The notes beneath the pieces were generated by a model that ran no database searches, was not told where the DNA came from, and saw nothing but the letters and a program-made list of their open reading frames with translations. From a virus: a stretch of 22,042 nucleotides of DNA. Below, in pieces: positions 1 through 5,515 of this stretch. The stretch lies in IMG/VR virus record IMGVR_UViG_3300023174_000693, positions 1 to 22,042 of that record. One strand, 5' to 3'. The translations under genes were made by a program, and so were the position numbers. How positions within the stretch are numbered: position 1 is the first letter of the stretch; every line of letters begins with the position of its first letter.

Positions 1-879
1 AGTCATCACGAATGCGTAGTCTTCCGTAGGAGGAAACTCCTGGTACATCAGCGCATCGTCCTTGATCCCCTCGTGCAGCTTCCACCTCCACCACGCCATC
101 TGCCTGCTGTTGATCTCCACCCCGTACAACTTCTTGATGTCCTTCACCCACTCTTTCTCTTCCCCTGTTAATTTTCCATCCCAATAAACCTTATAAACAT
201 CCGTCTCTGCTTCTACAGAATAAAGTTCATTTCTCCACCACCCACAGAATATAGCCCTCTGGGTTCTAGCCTTCTTAGCCGTAACATACATATCGTGGAA
301 CATATTAAACCCACGAGCAGTACTCTCAAATAAATACAATCGCTGAGGATTGGTCTCCGCAAGAGATGCCAAGAGAGACGCTAGGCCCTCCTCATCTCCC
401 CAACTGGATGTCTCAGTACCATGCAAGTACGTTATCGCCTTACCGCGCCCCAGAGACCCCTTAGAACGCAATCCAGCAACCTGGTAAAACAACCGACTGC
501 GGTTCTTCAACGAAAGATGGTTTCTGTTGTGAGCAATAACAGGTACTTTATATTCTCTGGGTAACCCATCTATATACATAGATAAGGTACTACGGAACAT
601 ATCCCTGTTCTCTTCCGTATCTGTAGTCAATGTACCCTGTAATCCAGGATGTACAAAATGCCAGTAAAGATCTAATGCTAAAGAAATAGTAGTTATTCCT
701 AACTGTCTACCCTTTAATATCACAAAGAAATGAATATCATCCTGTAGACCCTTAGCTATCTCATCCATAATATATGTCTGAGTACCTAATAACCTATCCA
801 TCTTTCTGAGACCATGTTCTTTAGTCTCTATTTTAAGTTCACTACAGAACTTGTAGAACTGAGCCAGATTAAATGACAT
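1..879 (-). CDS. terL: Terminase large subunit, N-terminal part (runs off left edge)
   Basis: Packaging motor ATPase that would translocate phage DNA into the prohead. The minus-strand frame is open for 293 codons from ATG 879-877 to base 1 with no stop. Near residues 56-64 is KGRQLGITT, a deviant Walker A typical of phage terminases. Residues 149-160 (ITYLHGTETSSW) fit the Walker B and catalytic-glutamate region (E156), and LFESTARG some 25 residues later fits the ATPase coupling motif. The C-terminal nuclease domain would lie outside the window. The chosen ATG is the only one after the in-frame stop at 930-928, but no good Shine-Dalgarno precedes it. The small subunit is not adjacent. The family call is from recognised motifs, not from a search. 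Confidence 0.85.
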   Translation of the reverse strand, partial: MSFNLAQFYKFCSELKIETKEHGLRKMDRLLGTQTYIMDEIAKGLQDDIHFFVILKGRQLGITTISLALDLYWHFVHPGLQGTLTTDTEENRDMFRSTLSMYIDGLPREYKVPVIAHNRNHLSLKNRSRLFYQVAGLRSKGSLGRGKAITYLHGTETSSWGDEEGLASLLASLAETNPQRLYLFESTARGFNMFHDMYVTAKKARTQRAIFCGWWRNELYSVEAETDVYKVYWDGKLTGEEKEWVKDIKKLYGVEINSRQMAWWRWKLHEGIKDDALMYQEFPPTEDYAFVMT

Positions 880-1173
880 GGATTTTTCTATGGGGGGAGA
901 AGCGTTGGGTGCACGCCCACACGGGGGTCATGTCCCACCTCTCTGGGCCACGGGATCTGCGGATGGTAGCACGGGTTCGGTTGGCGTCCCAGCCCATGCC
1001 AGAGCCAGCGTGCGGGATCGGCCGTGGATCGACAGCTGGTGCGGACAAGGGGAGAGGGTATGGGATAGGGCCATGACGGGAAAGGCCGGTGCCCCATGTA
1101 AGAAGAATTGCCCAAAACGTATGAACAAGGGATGTGGCATGCACCGTGCCAATACCCTAGGTTGGTGTCGCAG

Positions 1174-1269
1174 TAGATCTATAGACCACTACCCTATGTA
1201 CCTATATACATATATAGGACACTGTACAGGTAGGACAGTTAGAGTACTGTATAGATGTACATTAGGGTA
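1174..1269. repeat. Palindrome-dense block with nested inverted repeats
   Basis: Perfect or near-perfect palindromes follow one another: TAGATCTA 1174-1181, TCTATAGA 1178-1185, an 8-bp inverted repeat with a 2-base centre at 1201-1218 (CCTATATA / TATATAGG), CTGTACAG 1222-1229 and AGTACT 1243-1248. An outer inverted repeat encloses most of them: TACCCTATGTAC 1190-1201 pairs with GTACATTAGGGTA 1257-1269 (12 pairs, one bulged T). TACCCTA is also present at 1153-1159. Likely a protein-binding or cruciform-forming control region; the binding protein is unknown. Confidence 0.7.
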
Positions 1270-1299
1270 AGCACCTATAAAAAAAAAGAGATTATTCTA

Positions 1300-1331
1300 C
1301 ACACAGAACAAAATGTGTGAGATTATATCTC
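1300..1331 (+). promoter_or_regulatory. Two small hairpins in the ardC leader
   Basis: CACACA 1300-1305 pairs with TGTGTG 1314-1319 (8-base loop), and GAGAT 1319-1323 pairs with ATCTC 1327-1331 (3-base loop). They lie 55-85 bases before the chosen GTG start, so they would sit in the leader of the early transcript. They share one base, so they probably do not form fully at the same time. The function is inferred only from position. Confidence 0.35.
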
Positions 1332-1384
1332 TACCGGATCACACAGATCACGGTTTATCAAAATCATATATAGAGAGGTGTACA

Positions 1385-2233
1385 GTGAACGGTTATGAAA
1401 AGATCACAGAATCGATCATTGCTGAACTTGAGAACGGCGCTGCGCCGTGGGTTAAGCCTTGGAAAGCAGATAGCACGGCAGCAAAGAACATCGTCTCTGG
1501 TAAGGCCTATCAGGGCATTAACCGATTGGTGCTTGGCATGGGTTCGATGATGCCTGGATACACGCCGTATTGGGCGAGCTACAAACAGTGGGCAGAGCGT
1601 GGCGCACAAGTTCGCAAAGGTGAAAAGGGAACTCAGATCGTTTTCTTTTCGCCGGTTACAAAAGAGCAGGCAAACGCGGCAGGCGAGCTCGAAGAGAAAC
1701 AGTTCGCAGTGTTGCGTCTCTACACTGTTTTCAACTCTGCTCAGTGTGAAGGTGCCGAGGTGCCGGTTGCTACTGTATCTGGCTCGTTTGATCCTATCCA
1801 GGCAGCAGAGCAGCGCATCGTCAAGACGGGAGCAGTTATCCGACACGGTGGTGATGCTGCTTTCTACTCTCCTGCTCACGATGCAATCCAGATGCCGCAC
1901 AAAGTGTCCTTCGATTCGCCTGCGAGCTACTACTGCACGGCATTCCATGAGCTAGGCCATTGGACGGGAGCCAAGCATCGTCTTGAGCGTGAGTTCGGCG
2001 GCAAGTTCGGGAATCCTGCTTACGCTTTCGAGGAGCTCGTCGCAGAGTTGACGGCAGCGTTTCTGTGTCAAGAACATGGGATCGCAGGCGAGTTGCGCCA
2101 CGCTGGATATATCGGAAGCTGGCTCAAAGCCTGCCGTGATGATGCCAAGGCGATCTTTAAGGCTGCGGCATTAGCTCAGAAAGCAGCAGATTACATCCTG
2201 AGTCTTGACGCTGAACTAGCTATCGCGGCATAA
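1385..2233 (+). CDS. ardC: ArdC-like antirestriction / ssDNA-binding metallopeptidase-fold protein
   Basis: The 282-residue protein has the two-part ArdC architecture. The N-terminal ssDNA-binding type domain (residues about 1-130) includes PWVKPWKA, YQGINRLVLG, YTPYWASYKQW and RKGEKGTQIVFF. The C-terminal zincin-like domain has HELGH at 188-192 and a further H198 in the KHRLER segment. ArdC proteins from plasmids protect incoming DNA from type I restriction. I chose GTG 1385 because AGAGAGG at 1372-1378 precedes it at good spacing and the family match begins at NGYEKITESII; an upstream in-frame ATG at 1313 would add 24 residues unlike the family. As the first gene after the divergent control region it is well placed for immediate-early expression. 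Confidence 0.82.
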   Translation: MNGYEKITESIIAELENGAAPWVKPWKADSTAAKNIVSGKAYQGINRLVLGMGSMMPGYTPYWASYKQWAERGAQVRKGEKGTQIVFFSPVTKEQANAAGELEEKQFAVLRLYTVFNSAQCEGAEVPVATVSGSFDPIQAAEQRIVKTGAVIRHGGDAAFYSPAHDAIQMPHKVSFDSPASYYCTAFHELGHWTGAKHRLEREFGGKFGNPAYAFEELVAELTAAFLCQEHGIAGELRHAGYIGSWLKACRDDAKAIFKAAALAQKAADYILSLDAELAIAA

Positions 2234-2245
2234 CTAACACTTGAC

Positions 2246-2263
2246 GGGGGGATAATCTCCCCC
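2246..2263 (+). terminator. G5/C5 intercistronic hairpin after ardC
   Basis: GGGGG 2246-2250 pairs with CCCCC 2259-2263, with a G-T closing pair, 13 bases after the ardC stop. There is no T-run afterwards (sequence is TATTATC), so it is at best a weak terminator or an RNA-stability hairpin. A similar hairpin follows the H-NS-like gene. Confidence 0.4.
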
Positions 2264-2282
2264 TATTATCTGGATTCAACCA

Positions 2283-2360
2283 GTGAAACATTACCTCGAA
2301 ATGTTGTTTTGGATCTTGCTGGTTGCGGTCTACTGCATCTTAATTGATCTTATCTGGTGA
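2283..2360 (+). CDS. Small hydrophobic membrane peptide (25 aa)
   Basis: A 25-codon frame begins at GTG 2283 and ends at TGA 2360. Residues 7-25 (MLFWILLVAVYCILIDLIW) form one hydrophobic segment long enough to span a membrane. An internal ATG at 2301 would give only 19 residues. No strong Shine-Dalgarno precedes either start. Its stop lies next to GGTGAG, which serves the following gene, suggesting coupled translation. I do not recognise a family; it could be a small inner-membrane effector or a fortuitous frame. Confidence 0.4.
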   Translation: MKHYLEMLFWILLVAVYCILIDLIW

Positions 2361-2366
2361 GCATCC

Positions 2367-2546
2367 ATGCAACCTACCGTTGACCAGCTACTCGACCTCC
2401 TGCTAGACGGTGACCCCGTTGCGTGGGAGATATCCAGAACCCCCGACGGTCTCAGGATTGTCGGGGTCATGGCTAACGGGGAAACCCGTGTGCTTGCGAC
2501 GGTCCCCATAGCGGCTCCAGATAGCGATCAAGACCCTTGCAGGTAG
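2367..2546 (+). CDS. Hypothetical 59-residue protein
   Basis: ATG 2367 to TAG 2546 encodes an acidic 59-residue protein with an amphipathic start (TVDQLLDLLLDGD) followed by a segment that looks like a short beta sheet (AWEISRTPDGLRIVGVMANG). GGTGAG immediately upstream (2356-2361) is an acceptable ribosome site. It sits between the 25-residue membrane peptide and the H-NS-like gene in the early plus-strand cluster. Codon use resembles its neighbours. No family is recognised. Confidence 0.6.
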   Translation: MQPTVDQLLDLLLDGDPVAWEISRTPDGLRIVGVMANGETRVLATVPIAAPDSDQDPCR

Positions 2547-2570
2547 GGTAGCCTCACCTGAACCCTTTTC

Positions 2571-2606
2571 GCCTCACTGAGAGGCTTCTACCGCCCTTTT
2601 CAGGGC
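2571..2606 (+). promoter_or_regulatory. Tandem hairpins in the leader of the H-NS-like gene
   Basis: GCCTC 2571-2575 pairs with GAGGC 2581-2585, and GCCC 2593-2596 pairs with GGGC 2603-2606. Both lie just upstream of the GGAGAG ribosome site and ATG 2625. They could be a weak terminator/attenuator or could modulate translation; only the complementarity is seen. Confidence 0.35.
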
Positions 2607-2624
2607 ATTACCATCGGAGAGTGT

Positions 2625-2918
2625 ATGTTGTACGAAGAACTTAGAGCTAAGGCAGCTGAGATTCTGGCCCAGGCGGAACTGGTCAAGGCTGAGGAGAGAC
2701 AGAAAACAATTGACACTGTGCGTGTCATGATCGCCACCTACGGGATCACGGCTAAAGACCTAGGTCTGGACAAGGTCGTGAAGGTCAAGACCGGACCTAA
2801 GCCAGGAAACAAAGTAGTCCCCAAGTATCGAGACCCAGCTAGTGGTGCTACTTGGTCTGGCAGGGGTAAGACTCCACGTTGGATCAACGGTGCTGATAGG
2901 TCCCAATACGCTATCTAA
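2625..2918 (+). CDS. H-NS-like nucleoid-associated DNA-binding protein
   Basis: The 97-residue protein has the H-NS family layout. Residues 1-35 form a charged helical oligomerisation region (YEELRAKAAEILAQAELV), followed by a linker (about 36-64). The C-terminal DNA-binding core has YRDP at 68-71 and TWSGRGKTPRWI at 76-87, the form common in betaproteobacterial H-NS proteins. H-NS binds AT-rich DNA and silences transcription. A phage copy could silence host or phage genes, or interfere with host H-NS by mixed oligomers; neither is shown here. GGAGAG precedes ATG 2625. It sits inside the early cluster with the antirestriction gene, consistent with early host takeover. Confidence 0.85.
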   Translation: MLYEELRAKAAEILAQAELVKAEERQKTIDTVRVMIATYGITAKDLGLDKVVKVKTGPKPGNKVVPKYRDPASGATWSGRGKTPRWINGADRSQYAI

Positions 2919-2925
2919 TCACATC

Positions 2926-2944
2926 TGGGGGTTGTGAGCCCCCA
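2926..2944 (+). terminator. G5/C5 hairpin after the H-NS-like gene
   Basis: TGGGGG 2926-2931 pairs with CCCCCA 2939-2944 around a 7-base loop, 8 bases after the stop. The following TCTATATATT is not a T-run, so intrinsic termination would be weak. It closely resembles the hairpin at 2246-2263. Confidence 0.4.
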
Positions 2945-2962
2945 TCTATATATTGAGTAATC

Positions 2963-3115
2963 ATGCGTTTACATCTTATATTGCAGACAATCTTGGTTTC
3001 TACTTTCTGTTTAGGTATAGCTGGTGCAGTTGTAGGTGACCTACATCTGTGCGCTATCGGTCTCGTTTCTGCCTTTGGTTGTGTGATGCTACTGGTTGGG
3101 AGGGATGACGAATGA
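2963..3115 (+). CDS. Small two-pass membrane protein (50 aa)
   Basis: ATG 2963 to TGA 3115 encodes 50 residues. Residues 4-25 (HLILQTILVSTFCLGIAGAVVG) and 29-45 (HLCAIGLVSAFGCVMLLVG, approximately) are hydrophobic, giving a probable helical hairpin with a charged C-terminus (RDDE). The stop overlaps the next start (ATGA at 3112-3115), so translation is probably coupled. The upstream ribosome site is weak. No family is recognised; a role in membrane modification or superinfection exclusion would be a guess. Confidence 0.55.
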   Translation: MRLHLILQTILVSTFCLGIAGAVVGDLHLCAIGLVSAFGCVMLLVGRDDE

Positions 3116-3300
3116 AGGGACAATGGATTATCAAAGAGGTTTATTTCGAGGATGGATTCCCCAAGATCATCCGAGACTTGAAACCAGAGACCCCCGAGAT
3201 CACCCCGGAGATTGCCGATCATCACCCATCAATAACCTACAAAATGGCGCCATCAACTTATACCGTATATAAATCAAATAAGGGGAAAGAGAATGAATGA
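3112..3300 (+). CDS. Hypothetical 62-residue protein
   Basis: ATG 3112 overlaps the preceding stop and GGGAGGG lies just upstream at 3098-3104, a strong ribosome site. The N-terminal half (KGQWIIKEVYFEDGFPKIIRDL) looks like a short beta-rich domain; the rest is proline- and lysine-rich and probably flexible. It ends 8 bases inside the next gene, whose ribosome site (AAGGGGAAAGAG) lies in its C-terminal codons. No function is recognised. Confidence 0.7.
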   Translation: MKGQWIIKEVYFEDGFPKIIRDLKPETPEITPEIADHHPSITYKMAPSTYTVYKSNKGKENE

Positions 3301-3586
3301 CTATCAGTTAATGCAAGTATGGAGAGGGATTAAATTCCCACAGAAAGAAGTAGAGCAGAGGGTTCTAGAGTTCGGAAGGCAAGTGATGCACGAGTCATCC
3401 GATCACTACTACCAGCTCGGCAGGCAAGAAGCATTCCAGGCCATGAAGCCGGTACTGTTAAAGGCTCTCAGTGCCCTAGACTCTGCTCACTACATTCTGA
3501 TGATCCAGCCGGTGACACCACGAGAAGAGGCACTGGCAGTAGATGATGCTATCAAGCACCTGAACTCTATCCTGGAGGTTCTATGA
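3293..3586 (+). CDS. Hypothetical helical protein (97 aa)
   Basis: ATG 3293 lies in the end of the previous gene and follows a purine-rich ribosome site. The 97-residue product looks fully helical, with heptad-like hydrophobic spacing through residues 15-60 and a C-terminal helix (DDAIKHLNSILEVL). It has no cysteines, no membrane segment and no catalytic motif that I can see. Its stop overlaps the next start (ATGA, 3583-3586). No family is recognised. Confidence 0.72.
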   Translation: MNDYQLMQVWRGIKFPQKEVEQRVLEFGRQVMHESSDHYYQLGRQEAFQAMKPVLLKALSALDSAHYILMIQPVTPREEALAVDDAIKHLNSILEVL

Positions 3587-3840
3587 CCCCTGACTGCTTC
3601 CCATCCCGCCTGGAGTACCTAGACTGGGTACACACGGCCAGGATGCACCCGCCAGCTCCTGGACATGAATTCTGTGAGGATTGTTTACCAGAGTATCAAG
3701 CCCAGATGATCAGGGTCAGACGCTGCCAGTACCCAGGCACCACGTTCATAGCCCACGGTGAGGGACGAGACTTCTCCATCATCGGGAAACGACCACAGGC
3801 AATAGTGTGGAAGTTGAAGAGAGATGCAGAAGTGATGTAA
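3583..3840 (+). CDS. Hypothetical small cysteine-containing protein (85 aa)
   Basis: Start ATG 3583 overlaps the stop of the preceding gene; GGAGGTT at 3573-3579 is a good ribosome site. The middle of the protein has H-E-F-C-E-D-C (the two cysteines about residues 31 and 34) and a later R-R-C (about 48), so one small zinc site is possible. The C-terminal half (GRDFSIIGKRPQAIVWKLKR) looks beta-rich. It is the last gene before the terminator at 3891-3921. No family is recognised. Confidence 0.7.
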   Translation: MTPDCFPSRLEYLDWVHTARMHPPAPGHEFCEDCLPEYQAQMIRVRRCQYPGTTFIAHGEGRDFSIIGKRPQAIVWKLKRDAEVM

Positions 3841-3890
3841 GATGAAGGTTGTTCAGTGCTGTCTCCTCTCTGCCATGACTCCGGCAGTTC

Positions 3891-3921
3891 AACCCAGGTT
3901 ACTTGATCTGGGTTTTTTTTT
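3891..3921 (+). terminator. Rho-independent terminator of the early plus-strand cluster
   Basis: AACCCAG 3891-3897 pairs with CTGGGTT 3908-3914 around a 10-base loop and runs directly into a nine-T tract (3913-3921). It lies 51 bases after the last early gene, as expected for a transcript end. Confidence 0.88.
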
Positions 3922-3926
3922 GTGTT

Positions 3927-4028
3927 AGGGTTTACCCTGTTGCCGTGGTAAGCGACAGAGAAGACTTACTCATGCATCCTCCCCATCGCCGGGGTTACCA
4001 CAGGGTGCAGCAGTAAGTCTTTTTTTTC
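3927..4028 (+). ncRNA. Nested hairpin with T-tract: second terminator or 3' end of a small RNA
   Basis: A 10-bp perfect inverted repeat (AAGACTTACT 3961-3970, AGTAAGTCTT 4012-4021) is followed by eight T through 4027. Inside it, GCATCCT 3974-3980 pairs with AGGGTGC 4002-4008 (one U-G wobble on the plus RNA), then CCCC 3981-3984 with GGGG 3991-3994. The unpaired side TTACCAC 3995-4001 is exactly complementary to GTGGTAA 3945-3951 upstream, and CCCTGT 3935-3940 to ACAGGG 4000-4005. AGGGT/ACCCT (3927-3938) forms a further small hairpin. This exceeds what a simple terminator needs and allows alternative folds. Confidence 0.55.
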
Positions 4029-4040
4029 GCCCACAAAACC

Positions 4041-4299
4041 GCACTCCTCGCGTTAGCAGTGCACCTAGATGGGTGGCAGGGAAGAGAACATAGGCTAGGG
4101 AGTACCACCCCCTGCAAGCCTCGCAGCGTTCCAGAGCGACTGCATAAGTGTCGAACCTCCTGGGTGGTCTCAGGCTCGGCATGATTGAATCTGGCGTCAA
4201 GCGAGCACTGGTAGGAACCATCTGTATAGATGAGTGACCCTGCGGGTGAGGCGGTAGGGCATACCACCTTGGAGGTTCTTTTGTCTGGAATATCCGACA
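4041..4299 (+). ncRNA. Candidate multibranched structured RNA (unrecognised)
   Basis: Hairpins tile this GC-rich block: GCACT/AGTGC (4041-4045, 4058-4062); GGGTGG/CCACCC (4071-4076, 4105-4110); GCAGCG with CG-A-CTGC (4123-4128, 4137-4143, bulged A). A closing stem pairs 4153-4168 with 4263-4278: eight pairs, one U-U mismatch, one G-U and six more. Inside it lie CAGGCTCG with CGAGC-A-CTG (4171-4178, 4202-4210, bulged A) extended by TTGA/TCAA (4185-4188, 4197-4200), CATCT/AGATG (4219-4223, 4228-4232) and ACCC/GGGT (4237-4240, 4244-4247). Outside is TGTC-T-GGA with TCCGACA (4282-4289, 4293-4299). The G-U in the closing stem slightly favours the plus strand. I know no RNA family that matches. No dedicated promoter is seen. 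Confidence 0.4.
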
Positions 4300-4313
4300 G
4301 GAGAACGAACAGC

Positions 4314-4353
4314 CACCGCTAACCACCGATAAGCACCGATAAGCACCGTTAAC
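4314..4353. repeat. Four tandem 10-bp direct repeats (operator or iteron-like array)
   Basis: The units are CACCGCTAAC, CACCGATAAG, CACCGATAAG and CACCGTTAAC, adjacent with no spacers; consensus CACCG-N-TAA-S. A period of 10 bp puts each unit on nearly the same DNA face. The last unit contributes to the perfect palindrome CCGTTAACGG (4346-4355). The array ends 8 bases before the TTGACA box, an ideal position for an activator or repressor; an origin-type iteron role is a less likely alternative. Confidence 0.75.
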
Positions 4354-4361
4354 GGACACAG

Positions 4362-4390
4362 TTGACAACCTGTTTTATCTGTGATCTAGT
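4362..4390 (+). promoter_or_regulatory. Sigma70-type promoter of the recombination operon
   Basis: A consensus -35 TTGACA (4362-4367) is followed after 17 bases by TCTAGT (4385-4390), which matches four of six -10 positions. The -35 lies inside the small inverted repeat GTTGACAAC. Transcription would start near 4397 and read the gene at 4426. The weak -10 and the adjacent repeat array suggest a regulated promoter. Confidence 0.65.
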
Positions 4391-4425
4391 GTTGTCTCTC
4401 TCGTATCTTATCTATAGGTGATCTT

Positions 4426-4635
4426 ATGAAACTCTGCATTCACTGCAAACATCTAATCCCACGTCCTGGTGACGATGACTACGCTTTAGCCAAGTGTGGT
4501 GCCTTCTTCACCCTGCACCCTGTCTCTGGTGCGAAGCTCTATACCTACGCTTTCAACCAACGCACATTCCTAGACGGTAAGTGCGGGATGCCTGCTGCTT
4601 TCTTCGAAGCTATTGAGGGACACAACGATGAGTGA
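4426..4635 (+). CDS. Small zinc-binding protein (69 aa)
   Basis: AGGTG at 4416-4420 precedes ATG 4426. Four cysteines are placed as C4, C7, C24 and C53, with the last two in A-K-C-G and G-K-C-G contexts, a pattern seen in small phage proteins with one zinc site. It is the first gene of the recombination operon, and its stop overlaps the exonuclease start. It could be a DNA-binding accessory protein, but that is inferred from location. The exact family name is not known to me. Confidence 0.75.
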   Translation: MKLCIHCKHLIPRPGDDDYALAKCGAFFTLHPVSGAKLYTYAFNQRTFLDGKCGMPAAFFEAIEGHNDE

Positions 4636-5515
4636 CTTCACCCCGGAAATCCGTAACTCTGCTTGGTGGTCCGGAGATAGCCGTATGGCCGCTAATGGTC
4701 GTGCAGCAGAAGCTATCCTCGTTAAGCAGGGCAAGATCATTCCTGAAGACATCTCTGACAAAGAGAATGTGAAGATGGGTCACGTCATGCAGCCAGTGAT
4801 TGGTCGGCTGGTGCAGGACCGTCTGAAGGTTGAACTCAAGGATGCTGACTACTCTATGACTCATCCTAGAGAACCTTGGCTACGTTCTCACTTTGACTTC
4901 ATCTCTGCTGATGGCAGTTTCCTGGTCGAGGCCAAGAACTACAACGGCAGTCAGCGTAAAAAGTTTGATGAATCCGGGATCATGCCTGACGCTGATCGTA
5001 TCCAGTGTATCCACGAGGCTACAGTTCACGGTATCTCAACTGTGTATCTCGCAGTTCTGCTGGGAGGCCAGGAGCTGCAGGTAATCAAAGTAGATGTCAC
5101 TCCTGAAATGATGCTCGACCACGTTAAGTGGTGCGCTAAATGGTGGGGCTATGTCGCATCTAAGACTGAACCCGAACCTGAGACTGTTGAACAGGCCAGA
5201 CTTCTCTTTCCACAGTCTGAGTCATCTGTAGCTACTGCTAATGCTGAACTGGAATCTATCCTTGAGAGGCTCTCTAGCCTCACAGAACAGCGTAAGAGCC
5301 TGGAAGACGCTGAGGAGCAGCACAAGTTAGCAGTGATGCGTTTCATGCGCGACAGGGACGTTCTATCGTCCGTTGATGGTAGTGTTCTGGCAACTTGGAA
5401 GTCAGCCAAAGGCAGCAGGAAGTTCGATGCCACTGCTTTCAAGGAAGCCTATCCCCAGATGTACGATCAGTTTGTCCGGGAGGTTCCCGGATCTAGAAGG
5501 TTCCTTATCAAATGA
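4628..5515 (+). CDS. YqaJ-like / lambda-exonuclease-type recombination nuclease
   Basis: A PD-(D/E)XK exonuclease of the viral recombinase type, expected to resect dsDNA ends 5' to 3' for RecT. In the 295-residue product, MGHVMQPVIG (50-59) fits the helix with the family G-x-x-x-E/Q-P signature. D90 (SHFDFI) and E101-A-K103 (FLVEAKNYN) are the metal site, and RIQCIHEATVHG plus a following strand complete the core. Residues about 205-240 form a predicted coiled coil with many E, R and L residues, followed by a small C-terminal domain. I chose ATG 4628, which overlaps the previous stop, with GAGGGA upstream; an in-frame ATG at 4613 lacks a ribosome site. Confidence 0.8.
   Translation: MSDFTPEIRNSAWWSGDSRMAANGRAAEAILVKQGKIIPEDISDKENVKMGHVMQPVIGRLVQDRLKVELKDADYSMTHPREPWLRSHFDFISADGSFLVEAKNYNGSQRKKFDESGIMPDADRIQCIHEATVHGISTVYLAVLLGGQELQVIKVDVTPEMMLDHVKWCAKWWGYVASKTEPEPETVEQARLLFPQSESSVATANAELESILERLSSLTEQRKSLEDAEEQHKLAVMRFMRDRDVLSSVDGSVLATWKSAKGSRKFDATAFKEAYPQMYDQFVREVPGSRRFLIK

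Larger units (their letters stand above)
880..1384. other. Divergent intergenic region between terL and the ardC-like gene
   Basis: About 505 bases separate the minus-strand terminase start from the plus-strand antirestriction start. The left half (about 900-1150) is GC-rich and carries three CACGGG copies (920-925, 949-954, 970-975). The right half (1174-1310) is AT-rich and palindrome-dense. Several short open frames cross it on both strands, but none has a recognisable protein, a good ribosome site or coding-like composition. It must hold the divergent promoters; no consensus -35/-10 pair is clear on either strand. TATAAA at 1276-1281 is a possible -10 without a matching -35. A packaging site here is possible but unsupported. 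Confidence 0.6.
3841..4425. other. Non-coding region between the early and recombination operons
   Basis: About 585 bases without a convincing gene in an otherwise tightly packed genome. Its parts are described separately: terminator 3891-3921, nested hairpin with T-run 3961-4028, hairpin-rich GC block 4041-4299, four 10-bp direct repeats 4314-4353, and a promoter 4362-4390. Open minus-strand frames cross it (for example 3970-4368), but they lack a ribosome site and a recognisable product. Confidence 0.7.

Noticed and set aside
1031-1045. Chi-like sequence (GCTGGTGC)
   Set aside because: One base off the E. coli Chi octamer and the host is not E. coli; a single copy carries no weight.
878-1270. 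Long plus-strand open frame (130 codons) and several minus-strand frames across the divergent region
   Set aside because: No ribosome site, no family pattern, frames overlap each other on both strands, and the region has palindromes and GC-rich low information content; open by composition.
4129-4180. Minus-strand AGGAGG followed by an ATG and a 16-codon frame
   Set aside because: The ribosome-site match is the 3' half of a stem in the structured block; the peptide is too short to support without expression data.
4201-4260. tRNA or group I intron within the structured gap
   Set aside because: No cloverleaf with T-loop GTTCRA and acceptor pairing, and no intron core elements or split gene around it.
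3970-4368. Minus-strand open frame of 132 codons over the hairpin-rich gap
   Set aside because: It reads through two structured elements and the repeat array, has no usable ribosome site and a non-native composition; a competing 90-codon frame covers the same bases.
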